64,000 bases of DNA from contig JAGFMI010000023.1 in the NCBI GenBank assembly GCA_021030905.1, forward strand, positions 434,001 to 498,000. Reading direction: 5' to 3'. This document shows, in pieces, positions 1-11,196 of the stretch (its first letter is position 1; every line of letters begins with the position of its first letter). The notes below the pieces were generated by a model, which was given only the letters and a program-made list of their open reading frames with translations, was not told the origin of the DNA and made no database searches. The DNA is from Pyrenula massariospora (Eukaryota > Ascomycota > Eurotiomycetes > Pyrenulales > Pyrenulaceae). The position numbers were made by a program, and so were the translations under genes.

Positions 1-500
1 GGCAACTGGGCCGGTCGCTTCGGCAAAGGCATTATCATTGTGCGCAAAAATCCTTCCTTGAAATATATCAGACCACTAATCGTTCTAGCCTGGCGGCCAA
101 GATTCTCAGCTCGTCGTCAAAGATCTTGCCACCAGTGTGAATGCTCAATACCTCCTCCAGACTCATGATGAGACTCCAGCATATATCCAAGTCAAAACTT
201 CCGGCTGGCGTACTGGAAGTCGAGACGTTCTTGAGAAGCTGGCAGACCCAACCCAGGCGGATGGCGTCAGCCCGAATTCGTACAAATTTCGACTGTTCAT
301 TGAGCTCGAGACTGGTGATGAGCGTTACTCGTTTGTGAATACTGGTATGTGGCTTGGAAGCGGTTGTCGGAGGTCGAATGAAGGTAAATTCCCGTCCTTT
401 GCCAATCCAGCTCTCGTGATCTTTTGTTCTTGTTGCTGTGGTGAAATGCTAATGACATGGGCTTTTTCTAGTCATATACGATGCGTATCGCATCGCCTGA
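1..500 (+). CDS. DUF3237 (UPF0311) family protein, 5' end outside the window
   Basis: Three exons fit, 1..39, 89..383 and 472..500. They are separated by a 49-nt intron (GTGCGC..TAG, phase 0) and an 88-nt intron (GTAAAT..TAG, phase 1). The joined frame runs from GNWAGRFGKG through PGGQDSQ, YLLQTHDETPAYIQVKTSG, KFRLFIELETGDERY and NTGMWLGSG to EVIYDAYRIA and a TGA stop. That is the complete C-terminal order of blocks in the DUF3237 beta-barrel family. No catalytic role is established for the family; bacterial and fungal members often sit beside catabolic genes, as here (SDR, permease and FAH fusion follow). The first donor is not the best consensus, but both splices restore the family sequence exactly. 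The start codon and upstream exons lie left of the window. Confidence 0.88.
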
Positions 501-1546
501 TCTCTCACTGCCGACTGCCCACGATTATGGTCAATATGATAGATTTTCTCGATGTACAATTCCTCGACCCGCACCTCAAGTTATGTTTCAAGGCTTTATA
601 GGTCAACCAAATTGGACGGAGATACCGGTTTGGCAGCGATGCCCAAGGTTCGCAGTGTCGGATGGTCGGTTCCAAGTCTTTTACCTGTCCGGTCGTAGAA
701 TGCAAATGGCATTAGGGACACGAAATGGCTCGCGAGGAGTAATGGGATCAACTTTGCAGGTTTCATGAATTTCTTCCTGTTTCCTCTTCGATGTCGGGCA
801 CAAGACTTTCTAAAGTATCATTGCGCTATTCTCGATCCTAGGACAGATGAGGTTTTTCTGTTTCTCCATGACATAGTTAGCTTTAGAATACGATCGTCAC
901 CGAGGCTCTAAGAACGGCAAATTTGAGTGTCAATCATCTTAGACCTTCAAGATCTGTCCGCCCAATCTCACACGACTAGCGCCGGGAAAGAAGAGGCTTT
1001 AGCAACGCCAACGCTGCTTCTCTTGGGCTCTTATACCATTTGGCCCCATCTATTCATTTGGTTCATTACTTTCTAGCAGTCAACAATGGTTATGTGGGTA
1101 ACAACCCGACGGATATTACCGCTGTGTATGGTGCATCTAGTATCATACACCTGGTACAGTAAGCAAAACGGGCGGTGAATACTGGACCAGTGGCAGAATC
1201 TTGGAATGCGGGTCTCACAGATTAGATAAACAATTTTAACGTTTGATGACTGTGTGTGTGACTTTACACACGAATTTCAAGAAAGAAGGTAATTCAACAT
1301 TATCTCCACATACATTGTCTGATAGACTTGCCGTTCGGGTTCCAGTTCTACTGCCACTAGCACTTGCCTTGCATTGAGAGTAAAGGTGCTGTCGTGTTGC
1401 CAGCGCTATTGTTTTCGCACGGCGCTCTTGGATATCTGGCGCAAACTGTGCAAACGTTGAATTGAAACGATTTTCTCTCGGAATCGTTACCTATAACCAT
1501 TCCCCTCGCAATCTGTGCTTAGAGCTTCTATTTTAGCTATTTCAAA
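501..1546. other. Intergenic region before the SDR gene
   Basis: About 1 kb between the end of the DUF3237 gene and the SDR start. Short open frames occur in several phases, but none has splice-consistent extensions or a recognisable domain. It probably holds the DUF3237 3' UTR and the SDR promoter and 5' leader. Confidence 0.6.
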
Positions 1547-2649
1547 ATGGCGGACCAACCAAAGGGTCGCCTTGCTGGGAAGAATGCTATCATCACTGGA
1601 GCAGCTGGGTATGTCCATAGTTTTCACTTGTTATCTTGTGGTCTTTCTTAATTCTCGATATGCGGATACGGTATTTTCCTCATTTGAGCCCTTGTCTTTT
1701 GTAATCTCCCTCAGTCGATATCATTTCAGTTGAGCTTGAAGAACTATCATTGCGTGATCTACTTTCTACCATAGCCATAGCCCCGACACTTCCATCACAA
1801 CATGTCATTCATCCTCCTAATCCCTACAACCCTTTCTCTAGCTAATTGAACAATTCTTACCACGTCAGCGGCATCGGCCTCGAAACCACCATACTCTTCG
1901 CCCGCGAAGGCGCCTCCGTCCTAATGGCCGACATCTCCGCGCCAGCCCTCGAATCCGCCCTGGCCAAAGCCCGCGAACACGTCCCCCCCACCGCAACGAT
2001 CACCACCGCACAATGCGACGTCACCTCCGAAACCTCGGTACAATCCGTCGTCGAATCCCTCGACCCCACCGGCGGCGTCGACATCATGTTCAACAACGCG
2101 GGCATCATGCACGCCTTGGACGCCGACGCCATCTCCACCCCGGAGAAAATCTGGGACCTAACCCACGCCGTCAACGTCAAGGGCGTGTGGTACGGCAGCA
2201 AGCACGCCGTGCTCTCGCTCCGCCGCCACAACAAAAAGAACGGGAGCGTCATCAACACCGCCTCCGTCGTCGCGCTGCTCGGCTCCGCCACCCCGCAGCT
2301 CGCCTACACGGCCAGCAAAGGCGCCGTGCTCGCGCTGACCCGCGAACTCGCCATCGTGCACGCCCGCGAGGGCTTCCGCTTCAACGCGCTCTGCCCCGCG
2401 CCCCTCAACACCCCCTTGCTCCAAGACTGGCTGGGGGACGACAAGGAGAAGCGGCTCCGCCGCGAGATCCACTTCCCGACCGGCCGCTTCGGGGAGGCCA
2501 TCGAGCAGGCTCAAGCCGTGCTGTTTCTGGCGAGCGATGAGAGCAGTTTTGTGAATGGGACGGATTTTGTGGTCGATGGGGGGATGACCAGGGCGTATGT
2601 TACGGCGGAGGGGGGGGCTACGGAGGCGCCGAGGAATTTTGCGCGGTGA
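1547..2649 (+). CDS. Short-chain dehydrogenase/reductase (classical SDR)
   Basis: Two exons, 1547..1608 and 1869..2649, give 280 aa. The 260-nt phase-2 intron (GTATGT..CAG) falls inside the nucleotide-binding motif; joining restores TGAAGGIG near residues 17-24. Further SDR landmarks are NNAG (Asn about 97), a catalytic Ser in NTAS (about 153) and YTASK (Tyr about 167, Lys about 171). The C-terminal FVVDGGMT is typical of the family. The block NALCPAPLNTPLLQDW with PTGRFG resembles SDRs that oxidise 2-keto-3-deoxy sugar acids, but the substrate cannot be proved from sequence. It converges with the FucP-type permease gene and belongs to the putative catabolic cluster. GC content rises sharply in exon 2, with strong C/G third positions. 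The ATG at 1547 is the only in-frame start of exon 1. Confidence 0.92.
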
Positions 2650-2665
2650 GCTGACTGACGCATTT

Positions 2666-2703
2666 GGGGGGAGACGGGGGGAGACGGGGGGAGGGGGAGG
2701 GGG
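2666..2703 (+). other. G-quadruplex-forming G-tract just after the SDR stop codon
   Basis: Five runs of five or six G, separated by AGAC, AGAC, A and A, begin 17 nt downstream of the SDR stop. Spacing and run length satisfy the usual G4 pattern several times over. On the sense strand it would lie in the SDR 3' UTR. The rest of 2650..2974 is the short convergent gap to the permease gene. Confidence 0.75.
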
Positions 2704-2974
2704 AAGATGGGAGATAGCATTGGATAGTATTGGCTGGGTGGGCCGGTTGTCGATCGATAGGGCGATTTCTGGTGGACGTTGATATGGATAGGGGTCGTTG
2801 TGATGGGGTGATAGGGAGCTAGTTGATTTTATAACATACGTGTGTACCTGGATATGGAGCGTTGATGTGGACATGATATTATGACATAAAGTTTTTAAGC
2901 ATGCATGCATTTAGTTAGATATAGCTACAAGAAATCTAACCTAACATCTCCCAATCCTAATATATTTAACCCTA

Positions 2975-4649
2975 TCAAACAGACTCAACCTTCTCCAACC
3001 CCCCCTTCTCCACACTCGTCGTCCGATACACCCCCTCATCACCCTCCACATTCCCAATCACACTCCCCTGCCGATCATGATACCCAATCTTCGTCTCCCG
3101 GAACCCATCCAACTCCCTCCGACACACGGTATTCAGATAGATCGGAAACACAAAGCTCACAAAGAACCCGCACAGCGGCACCGCCATGGCCTTGTGGTAA
3201 TCCGTGTGGTCGGCCATCAGGCCCGTCAGCGCGGGGAACAGCGCCCCGCCGCAGATGCTCGCCACGATCCAGCTGCTGCCGCGCTTGGTGTGCCGGCCCA
3301 GCCCGCGGATGGACAGCGTGAAGATGGTCGGGAAGATGCAGGACTCGAAGAAGAGCACAAGCGACAAGACGGCGACGCCGGCCTCGCCGCGCGCGCCCAT
3401 GGCCGCCGCGATGAAGATCATGATCATGGTCATGAAGAGCATGAGCACGAGGCGGGGCTTCACAAACATGAACAGGCCCGCGGCGGCAAAGCGGCCGATG
3501 GCGAACAGGCCCTGGCCGATGGCGTAGCGGTCCGAGGCGGCGGCTTCCGAGATGGCGGCGGATTCCTGCGCGTAGCGGATGAACTGCGAGGCGACGGCGA
3601 CCTGGGCGCCGACGTAGCAGAACTGCGCGGCGACGCCGAAGAAGAGCTTGTACTGGCGGCGGAGGGGTTTGTCCTGGTAGCCGGTCAGGTCGGAGCATTG
3701 TTCGGCCTGGAGGGCGAGGTCGGCGTCGGTGACTTCGGGGATCGGGGAGAAGAAGAAGACGACGGCGAGGACGAAGACGAAGGCGGCGATGCCGAGGTAG
3801 GTCCATTGGACTTTGGAGAGGTCGTCGGAGTTGGCGTCCTTGAAGAAGACGCGGGATGCGAGCAAGGGGGCGACGACCGAGCCGACGGCTTGGAAGGATT
3901 GGGAGAGTTCAAGGCGGAATTCTGAGAGGCGGGGTGGACCACAGGTGGCAATGAAGGGGTTTGCAGAGGTTTCTAAAGTGGAGAGACCGGAGCCGACTAT
4001 GAAGAGGGAGCCACAGAAGCCGCCAAAGGAGCGGTAGACGGCGCTGGGCCAGAACATCAAGGCGCCGACGCCGTAGATGCAGAGGCCGGTGATGAAGGTC
4101 CAACGATATCCGAATTTTCGTACAATCCACCCGCTATAAGTAAGTGGACCAATAAAGTACGCTCCAAAATAAGCGCCTTGAAGACCCCCAGCCTTTGCAG
4201 CTGTGATGTTCAACGATGTCTGAAATTTGGCGTTGAGGACGTCGAGTAACTGCTAGATTGTTAGATTGAGTTGGAATGATGAAAGACCGAGATGAATAGT
4301 GTTCAGCTATCTAAGAGGGGAAAGTTCTTATTTATAATAAGAGCTTCAGGCGACAGCCTTTGAATGTGAGATAATGAATGTGCACAGGGGACGGGTCTTA
4401 GTGAACAATTGAATGTAGTTGCTCTTAGATATATGAGTGACTTACCCCGTACGCAAATCCCCAAAGGAAGAAAAGTATGGTAACAAGCGTGATTGGGAAA
4501 ATGGATTGCTTGACAGTAAGAGCAGAGGCGCCAGTCAAGCCTTTGTTCGAGACAGATTTGCGATGCTGGTGCTGCATGGCTTCGACATTGGAAGGGCGGC
4601 GTTGTTGCAGCACTTCATCGATTTCTGGTTCTTCCTTCTTGCCCCACAT
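2975..4649 (-). CDS. MFS transporter, FucP (L-fucose/glucose-galactose permease) type
   Basis: Two exons on the minus strand, 4649..4446 and 4249..2975, are joined by a 196-nt phase-0 intron (GTAAGT..CAG). They give 492 aa with about 12 membrane segments. The first helix, SIFPITLVTILFFLWGFAYG, ends at the donor, and exon 2 resumes with LLDVLNAKFQTSLNIT. Then come GAYFGAYFIGPLTYSGWI, GAGLSTLE-like GSGLSTLETSANPF and CGPPRLSEFRLELSQSFQ. These are signatures of the FucP branch of sugar/H+ symporters, which act at the plasma membrane. The C-terminal tail is cytosolic and polar. No ATG lies between an in-frame stop and 4649, so 4649 is chosen; an extra upstream exon cannot be excluded. Fungal FucP homologues import hexoses and deoxysugars; the specificity here is unknown. 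The nearby SDR and FAH fusion suggest that the imported sugar or acid feeds those enzymes. Confidence 0.93.
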
Positions 4650-5566
4650 ATTGGCGATGTATGGTTCGCTGGTATTGATCTCACAATCCTGCTTAGTCCG
4701 GAGGGGTTTGAGATTTTGTGAATTCTTGAACGATGGTGATCAAGTAGACCAAAGATGATGTAAGGAAAGGGACAGGGGTCGAAATAGTTTCGAGGTCAAT
4801 AGAGAAAGGAGATTATAGACATGCTATATTGAGTTTGAGATCGCTCGATGTGAAAATGACCTATCTTCTCAAGGATTCATGCAAGCTTTATACATGATCG
4901 TCTGTTTACTTGAAACGGAATCTATGGAACATGGTTGCGCCATGAACATTTCTATCTGGGTCGAACCACATCTCGACCATCTGCCAAGTCCTCCCGCCTG
5001 ATCATGGCGCAAAGAGGAGCTCTCAGGTCCTGGAGTCATGCAGAAGGGCCGATACAGCTTCCCCACAGTTCAAGTAATGGGACGGGGAGGATTGCTCCAC
5101 AGTGAACTGGATGGGCAATTGTCCTCGGCCTTGGTACTGGGGAAGCCCCAGTCAATCGTGCGGATTGGCTGGTTGGTATGCGTGCCCTTGGTCGAGGCTC
5201 GGTACTTGAGAGAGGCTGTCATTCTGGAAAAGCGCTAGAAACTTGAGCTTTGGGCATGTCTGGTGCAGTAGATGGTCTTGGAAGTCTTGGAAGTTGGAAA
5301 GAATCTGGAGAAGTAGTGTTGCAGCGAATGGGGACAGCCGAAAGTCTGGTGGCTCAGCCGTCCCGGCGCAAAGTATCGCCGCACACCAATCAAAATCACG
5401 CCTGGCACGCGAGGCTGGCTCTTTGCGCACTTCTCGGTGGCCCACCTTCGGAAAGCTTTGGTCTGCACGAGTCGTGGTGGATAAGCCTCCACACAGCTTG
5501 TCACCGACGGCAATTGCAATGTTCGGGAATCGCTCGAAATCAGGCAAGGCTAATGCTGTTACGCTT
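4650..5566. other. Intergenic region between permease and fusion enzyme
   Basis: About 0.9 kb. It should contain the permease promoter and leader and the 3' UTR of the fusion gene, since both are on the minus strand. Several overlapping short open frames exist on both strands, but none shows a domain or splice continuity. Confidence 0.6.
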
Positions 5567-8500
5567 TTACAGGAATGCTCTTACGGCTTCCGCTACGCCG
5601 TCAGCGTCCTCGTACACGTGCCAATGGCCGACACCACTTATCACCTTCACGCTCGAGTTCCCGATTCTACCCTTCATCTTCTCTAGCAACGCTGGCGGAC
5701 TTACCTTGTCTTCTTCGCCGGTCACTAGCAGCGTCGGACACTGCAATTTCTCAAGCTCAATGCCCTCTTTCTTGGCCGTGCCTGCCAACGCTGTACAGCC
5801 CTTTGCATAGCCCTCAGGATTTTGCGAGCCAAGAGTCGCCTTCACCGCGCTGAACGCTACACATCTCTCCCTCTGCGTCTTGGAGCTAGTGCCAGCGGTA
5901 GCAACAGCGTCTGCGACGCCAGAACCTCGCATGCCGCTTCTGCGGACAGCTGCGGCGCGTTGGCGTTGAGCTTCTGCTGCTGTAGACGGCAGTGGACTCG
6001 GCGGTGGACCTAAGAGGATGAGCTTGGAAACAAGATGAGGATACCGGGTGGCAAATGTCAGCGCAACGAGACATCCCATCGAGTGTGCTACAAGGACTAC
6101 TCCAGAGCTAATACCCTTGCTCTCGGATATGCCGTGTAGATCTGCAACGTAGCTGTCGATCGAGACGACGGAGGAAGCCCTGGTAGGAGAGGCTCCGTGA
6201 CCCTCAAGGTCAGAGAGGATCAATCGGTATGATGTCTTCAGACCGAGCTGTGATACTAGAGGCTGGAAGAACTCGCTTGTTCCACCGAGACCGTGGACAA
6301 ATATCATGGGCGTATTGCCGCTTCCGATTTCTTCAACATAAAGGTCTTTGGATCCTATCTTTAAGAGACCGCTGCCACCACACGTAGGCTCTAGGTTGTA
6401 AGTCGGAATTGCTGTCAGTTGCGCGAGTTGTTCTGCTGTTGTGTTGTTAGGTCCCTGGGCTACGCGATTGCGTAGAGTGCCTAAGCCAGTGACGGAGATC
6501 TCGACAACGTCACCTGGCTTGAGAAACGAGGGAGGGTCCAGTCCAAACCCGACCCCAGCAGGGGTTCCCGTTGCAATAACGTCGCCTGCTTGCAAAGTTG
6601 TTCCTTTGGACAGTGTACTGACCAAGTTTGCGATCGAAAAGATCAAATCGTCTGTTGTACCATACTGTCTTTGCTGGCCATTTACCTTTGTTTGCACTTG
6701 AAGCTTCGTTGGTAAGCTTGAAGTAGGTACTGCTATTGGACCCATTGGGCAAAACGTGTCTCCAGACTTTCCAATATAGAATTGCTTATGATCTCGTTGT
6801 TTTTCCCGAGCCGTAACGTCGTTGATGATGGTGTAACCCCAGACGTGATTCATTGCCTCGTTCTCACTGATTTGAAAGCCTTGCCTCCCTATGATCGCTC
6901 CAATTTCGCCTTCATAATCAAGGGTCTGTGTGAAATCTGTATGCGGGAAAATGTCTTGTCCTGAGGCAATGATACTGGTGCTCCGTTTGGTGAAGATGAC
7001 TGGATGCGATGGTAAATCAACTTTGTCACTCGCATCATAGCCACTCTTGTTGAATTCCTTAGCGTGATCGAGATAGTTCTTCCCGACGCAGAGAATATCA
7101 CGACCGCTGAGAGGTGGGAGGATTTCGACCGCACTGAGAGGGACCTCCTCCCCACTAGCTATCATCTCTGTTCCCAACTCTATAACCTCGGCGAGGTTAT
7201 TCACTGGAGCTCCTGATGGCATGCTCAATGGCGTGATCATCGAATCTTCCAGGCTCAAGTGGCCAATGCGAGATCTCTGTAGCTCGTCCTTGTAAGCAAT
7301 GTAATTTGTCAAAGACTTTGGGATCGCTCCGGTGGGAGCTGCATCAGCTCTGAGATACTCTTCCTGAGATGCTTTATGAATTCTGCCATTAATCATAATC
7401 ACATTTAATTTGTTGTGATCTTGCAGCACCGCTATACGTTCGAGCGGATTTCCGTCGACAAGGATACAGTCAGCTAGGAAGCCAGGTCGAATCTTACCTA
7501 GCTCGTCTTCACGCATGAAAAGTTTCGCAACGCCAGCAGTAGCGGCAAGTATCGACTCCATTGGAGTAAAGTGAAGTAGCTTAACGAAATGCTCAAGATC
7601 TCTGGCATAGGTTCCATGCGGAGTCCAGGCAAAGCCATAATCACCTCCTGGTAGAACCGTGATTCCACGCTGATGCATTTCTCGGAGCACCTTCTTGGCG
7701 TTCTCAAATTCTCTCTTGTATCCCACTTTCTCAGCCTTGTTAAAGGAATAACCAAAGGGCTCCGCTTCATATAAGGTACAATAGAGCCAATTAATGCCCG
7801 GAGCAACCATGTGCTTAGACTTGTTTGCCTCCAACATGTCCATGCCCTCGGCATCTGTCCAGCTTGCGTGATATATAATGTCGACACCATGCTTTACGCA
7901 CATCTTCACAGAATCACGTGCTCGAGCATGCGCACATAACCTCTTGCCGTGCCGGTGAGCTTCATCAACGCAAGCTGCAGTCTCCTCGTCCGTGAAGTAA
8001 CAATCTTCTGCTGATCTCGTCTCACAAATCTCTTCTCCCGACATCGACAATTTGATGTTGTCCACGCCGAGATTGACGTGATGGCGGATAACCTCCCTCA
8101 TCTCCAAAGGCCCATCAGCAAAGGCCGTTATGCCACCAACGAGCTCTCCGTCCCGTCGTGCCATTTCTTTACCGTTGGCGAGATATCTAGGTCCAGGAAT
8201 ATCCCCTCGATTAATTGCATCTCGGATCACAACATCGAGTCGCTCCTTAGCACTGGCGGCACCATAGCACATGGTAAACCCAGAGTCAAGATATGTTTTC
8301 GCTGCGTGAGCAGTAACAAGCGTGTGTTCCTCAACCCCGAGTCCACCAAGAGCTCCAAGGTCTCCCTCGTTCCAAGTGAAGTGTGTATGCGCATCACCGA
8401 GGCCTGACATTAAGGTTCTCCCTCGACCCTGTATGGCCCGAACATTGGGATCTAACTGCAGGTGTTGGACATTTGGAACGTTGCCCACGTGTGCAAATCG

Positions 8501-9062
8501 TTCGCCTTCGATAAGAACATCGCCATGGTACGGCTCAGAGCCAGTTGAGTCGAGTATGTTCACGTCAAGAAATAGGATCTTCGACTCAGCGCGGGTGCCT
8601 GGCTAGACTTTTAGCAGGTCGTCGAGGGTAATATCTTATGGGCAGACCTTTCATGTGATAGGTAGGTGGCTTGAGCTTTGGGTCGAAATGGACATCGTCG
8701 TAGACACCAAGTTTTCGATGAGACTTCTCGGGGACTCCGTTGGGCTGATTGATACCATTGATACCATTGACAGCGTAATTAGTACTTGTGCTATCAACCA
8801 TTACTCCTGGCGCCATCATCGTAGGATAAGTACCAATACAGAATCAGTAACAAAATACTGGAAATGAAAAAGAATAAAGCGACACGGAGACAATTCAAAA
8901 ATTACCAAGAGCAATCCCTATCAGGTCACCTAATGTTAGAGGCTGATTTGGAGAAGACCGCTCGGATTGTAGGGCCATCAGAGGAAGTGTAGAAAGGCTC
9001 GATATCGCATAAAGCGTCATTACAATGCACCATGATGACCTCTGATCAGCTACGGAGCGCAT
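5567..9062 (-). CDS. Trifunctional fusion: amidohydrolase + fumarylacetoacetate hydrolase-fold + alpha/beta hydrolase
   Basis: The body is one uninterrupted exon, 8598..5567. Numbered from its first internal Met at 8563 (residues 1-998), it holds three enzymes. Residues 1-410 are a metal-dependent amidohydrolase: HTH (59-61), Lys in NIKLSMSGE, His in CAHARA and IIYHAS, Asp in PGGDYG. Residues 430-700 are an FAH domain: GKNYLDHAKEF, metal site DYEGEIGAIIG, GYTIINDVTARE, TGTPAGVG. Residues 720-998 are an alpha/beta hydrolase: FVHGLGG, DLEGHG, nucleophile Ser in AHSMG, Asp in TGEEDKVS, His in GVGHWH. Upstream exons 8806..8648 (49-nt intron, phase 1) and, less surely, 9062..8906 (GTAATT..CAG, phase 1) keep frame and give 1115 aa. 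The alternative is a start at 8819. Exon 1 contains a hydrophobic stretch. The three active sites look intact, so successive hydrolytic steps on one polypeptide are likely; substrates are unknown. Confidence 0.88.
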
Positions 9063-11196
9063 TTCTCCAATGATTTGTTCCTGACAGTTAGCAGTCAGCG
9101 GTTTGGTAGGGGTTTGGCCTTACTACCCCGCGTTCATTGAAAATGCGGGGGATTGAAAGGGTGGGGAAATGGACAAGTCAAGTGGAAGAGAAAGCAATCT
9201 CGGCTTTGCTTTTGGCCCATCGGCCGTCCATTTCGACTTGGAGTGAGAGACGTTAGCAGTCTAGGCCTCGAGGTTCTAAGCCTATCTAGATAGCAATTTG
9301 GTCTTTGCTTGGTCAGTGGCCTGCCATTCCACCAACACACATGAAATCTCATGTGGCACCCTACAGCATCAGCCGTCCAATAATTGTTGGCGAGCGACTA
9401 CCTTGATAACGAAGTATTGTGCGAGAGACATACTGCCCAAACGATAGCCTGGGACAAGGCTGAAACCGACATTAGAGTCATGCAAAGCTAAGGTGTGTTG
9501 GTTTGGCAAGATAAAAGCGTCCTTGGAAAACGGCCGTAAAGTCATATGTCCGCTTTCACGGCGTCAGGACATCGCCTTTCTGTCGACGTGAAACACTCGA
9601 CCCGAAGCAGAGGGGCGGAGAAAACATGACGCACGCAGGGTTCTTCGTGGGTTTGGTCGGTATACAACAAACCAATAAGCTGATCCATATACTCGGTAAC
9701 GAATATTTCTATGCTCGCCACTCTTATTCTCAAGATCCCACGTACTAAGCGGCGATTCTCTGGACATTACCAGATGGAACAATGTCAAAGTTGGGAGGCG
9801 CAGTCTACCTATGATAGCGTTCATGTGCAACGAGATGCTAAGTACTGAGGCGTCACAGCAGCCGTTTCGTAGTGAGAGCCGAGGTTTGAAGGGAGATTGG
9901 AAATATGCGATGACGGCATCCAGAGTCATTGCATCAATACCGCAAAAAGAAATGTTGCTGCTTGTCTACGAGGCTCCATGTTGATGGATTCCAGCAGCTA
10001 AACCTAAAATAGACGGCTTGGCATTTCTTTCTCATGTAAGATCTGGCCATTCATGAATTCATACTGTGTCCCCATCAGATCCTAGCAGAAAGACTTCCAC
10101 CAAATACTCTTAACAGAAGCTAGCCTCACAGCTTCATAGGTGTTGTTGACGAGAAGAGTGTTGGTGAAGATGCACAGGAATCACATGCTGGTGTAACGTC
10201 GGGGCCGCTCTCAGTCAACAATCCGTCACACAGCGCCTGCGAACAGGAGTTTGATGATCTCTGCACATCTACAGATCGTCGTTGAGATCCCGTATTCGTA
10301 CTTGAACCCCCAATTCTCAGACTGTCGCCCATCGGCTCAGGCGTCAGGCGCGGCTTACCATTCGCCGACAACAACCGGACAGCATACCTCAACCTGTCGG
10401 CAGGCGCCGGTTCGTTGGCCATAAGCTAGGTCTGTTTCTCTTATGGGGACGATAGACCATAAGACCCAAACCCAAACGGGTCGAACTGTTCTTTTCTGCG
10501 AGAAAAGAGGGTAAGTCCGGAGTGTCCAGATGTTCGGGGGCCAAAGGGGCTAGAGCCAACACCGCGGCACCTATAGGACGAAATGACTTGCATACAGACC
10601 CTTGGACCCTGCAATCGGATCCTCGTTTTCAACCGGGTCTTTTCTTCCAATCCAGACGAACCTAGCAAGCTCAATAAACGACGGCGACTCCGGGCCGCGA
10701 CCGCCCGCGGGCAGGGGGCTTATCCAACATTAAATATAGATTTAAACGATCTCGTGGAGTCATAGCGTCGGATGAAACGCATAGGGCGGCCTCGCAATGA
10801 AGAAGAGAGAGCGTCTCCTACCAAAGCGGTCATCACGTAAAACATAACAAATGATTGTGGTAGATGTGAGCTGGATAATTTTAGTAGCCATGTCAGCAGG
10901 TAGGTCCGTGCGGTATGCCCTGTGTTACCGGTTCATGTAGCATTACGTATAGTATTAGCTTAATCAGCCCAGGCAGGGACTTGAAACTTGGGCAAAGTTA
11001 TTTGTTTGGTACATTAGATACGTCATTAATCGTAAAACTATGGGTTGCTATTCAGGATCTCAAGCTGCCTGCCCACCCGGAGACCTGAGCTCGAGCCAAT
11101 TTTTGGGGTATCATAAAGTCATCGCAAAGAGGCAGCGTTATGCGAATAAGCCTCTAGTAAGAACGCTCGAGGGAGCTCAACTCCATGAATTTCGAT
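9063..11196. other. Gene-poor interval of 2.1 kb
   Basis: It contains only short open frames on both strands. The longest, 10126..10422 on the minus strand (98 aa), has no recognisable domain. The left end should include the promoter of the fusion-enzyme gene. I see no RNA gene or repeat here. Confidence 0.55.

Noticed and set aside
3077-3925. 282-codon plus-strand open frame opposite the permease
   Set aside because: It is fully antisense to conserved transporter helices, has low-complexity charged composition from the GC-rich shadow frame and carries no domain.
10126-10422. 98-aa minus-strand frame, first thought to resemble a zinc-cluster N-terminus
   Set aside because: The cysteines do not follow C-x2-C-x6-C spacing and nothing continues the frame.
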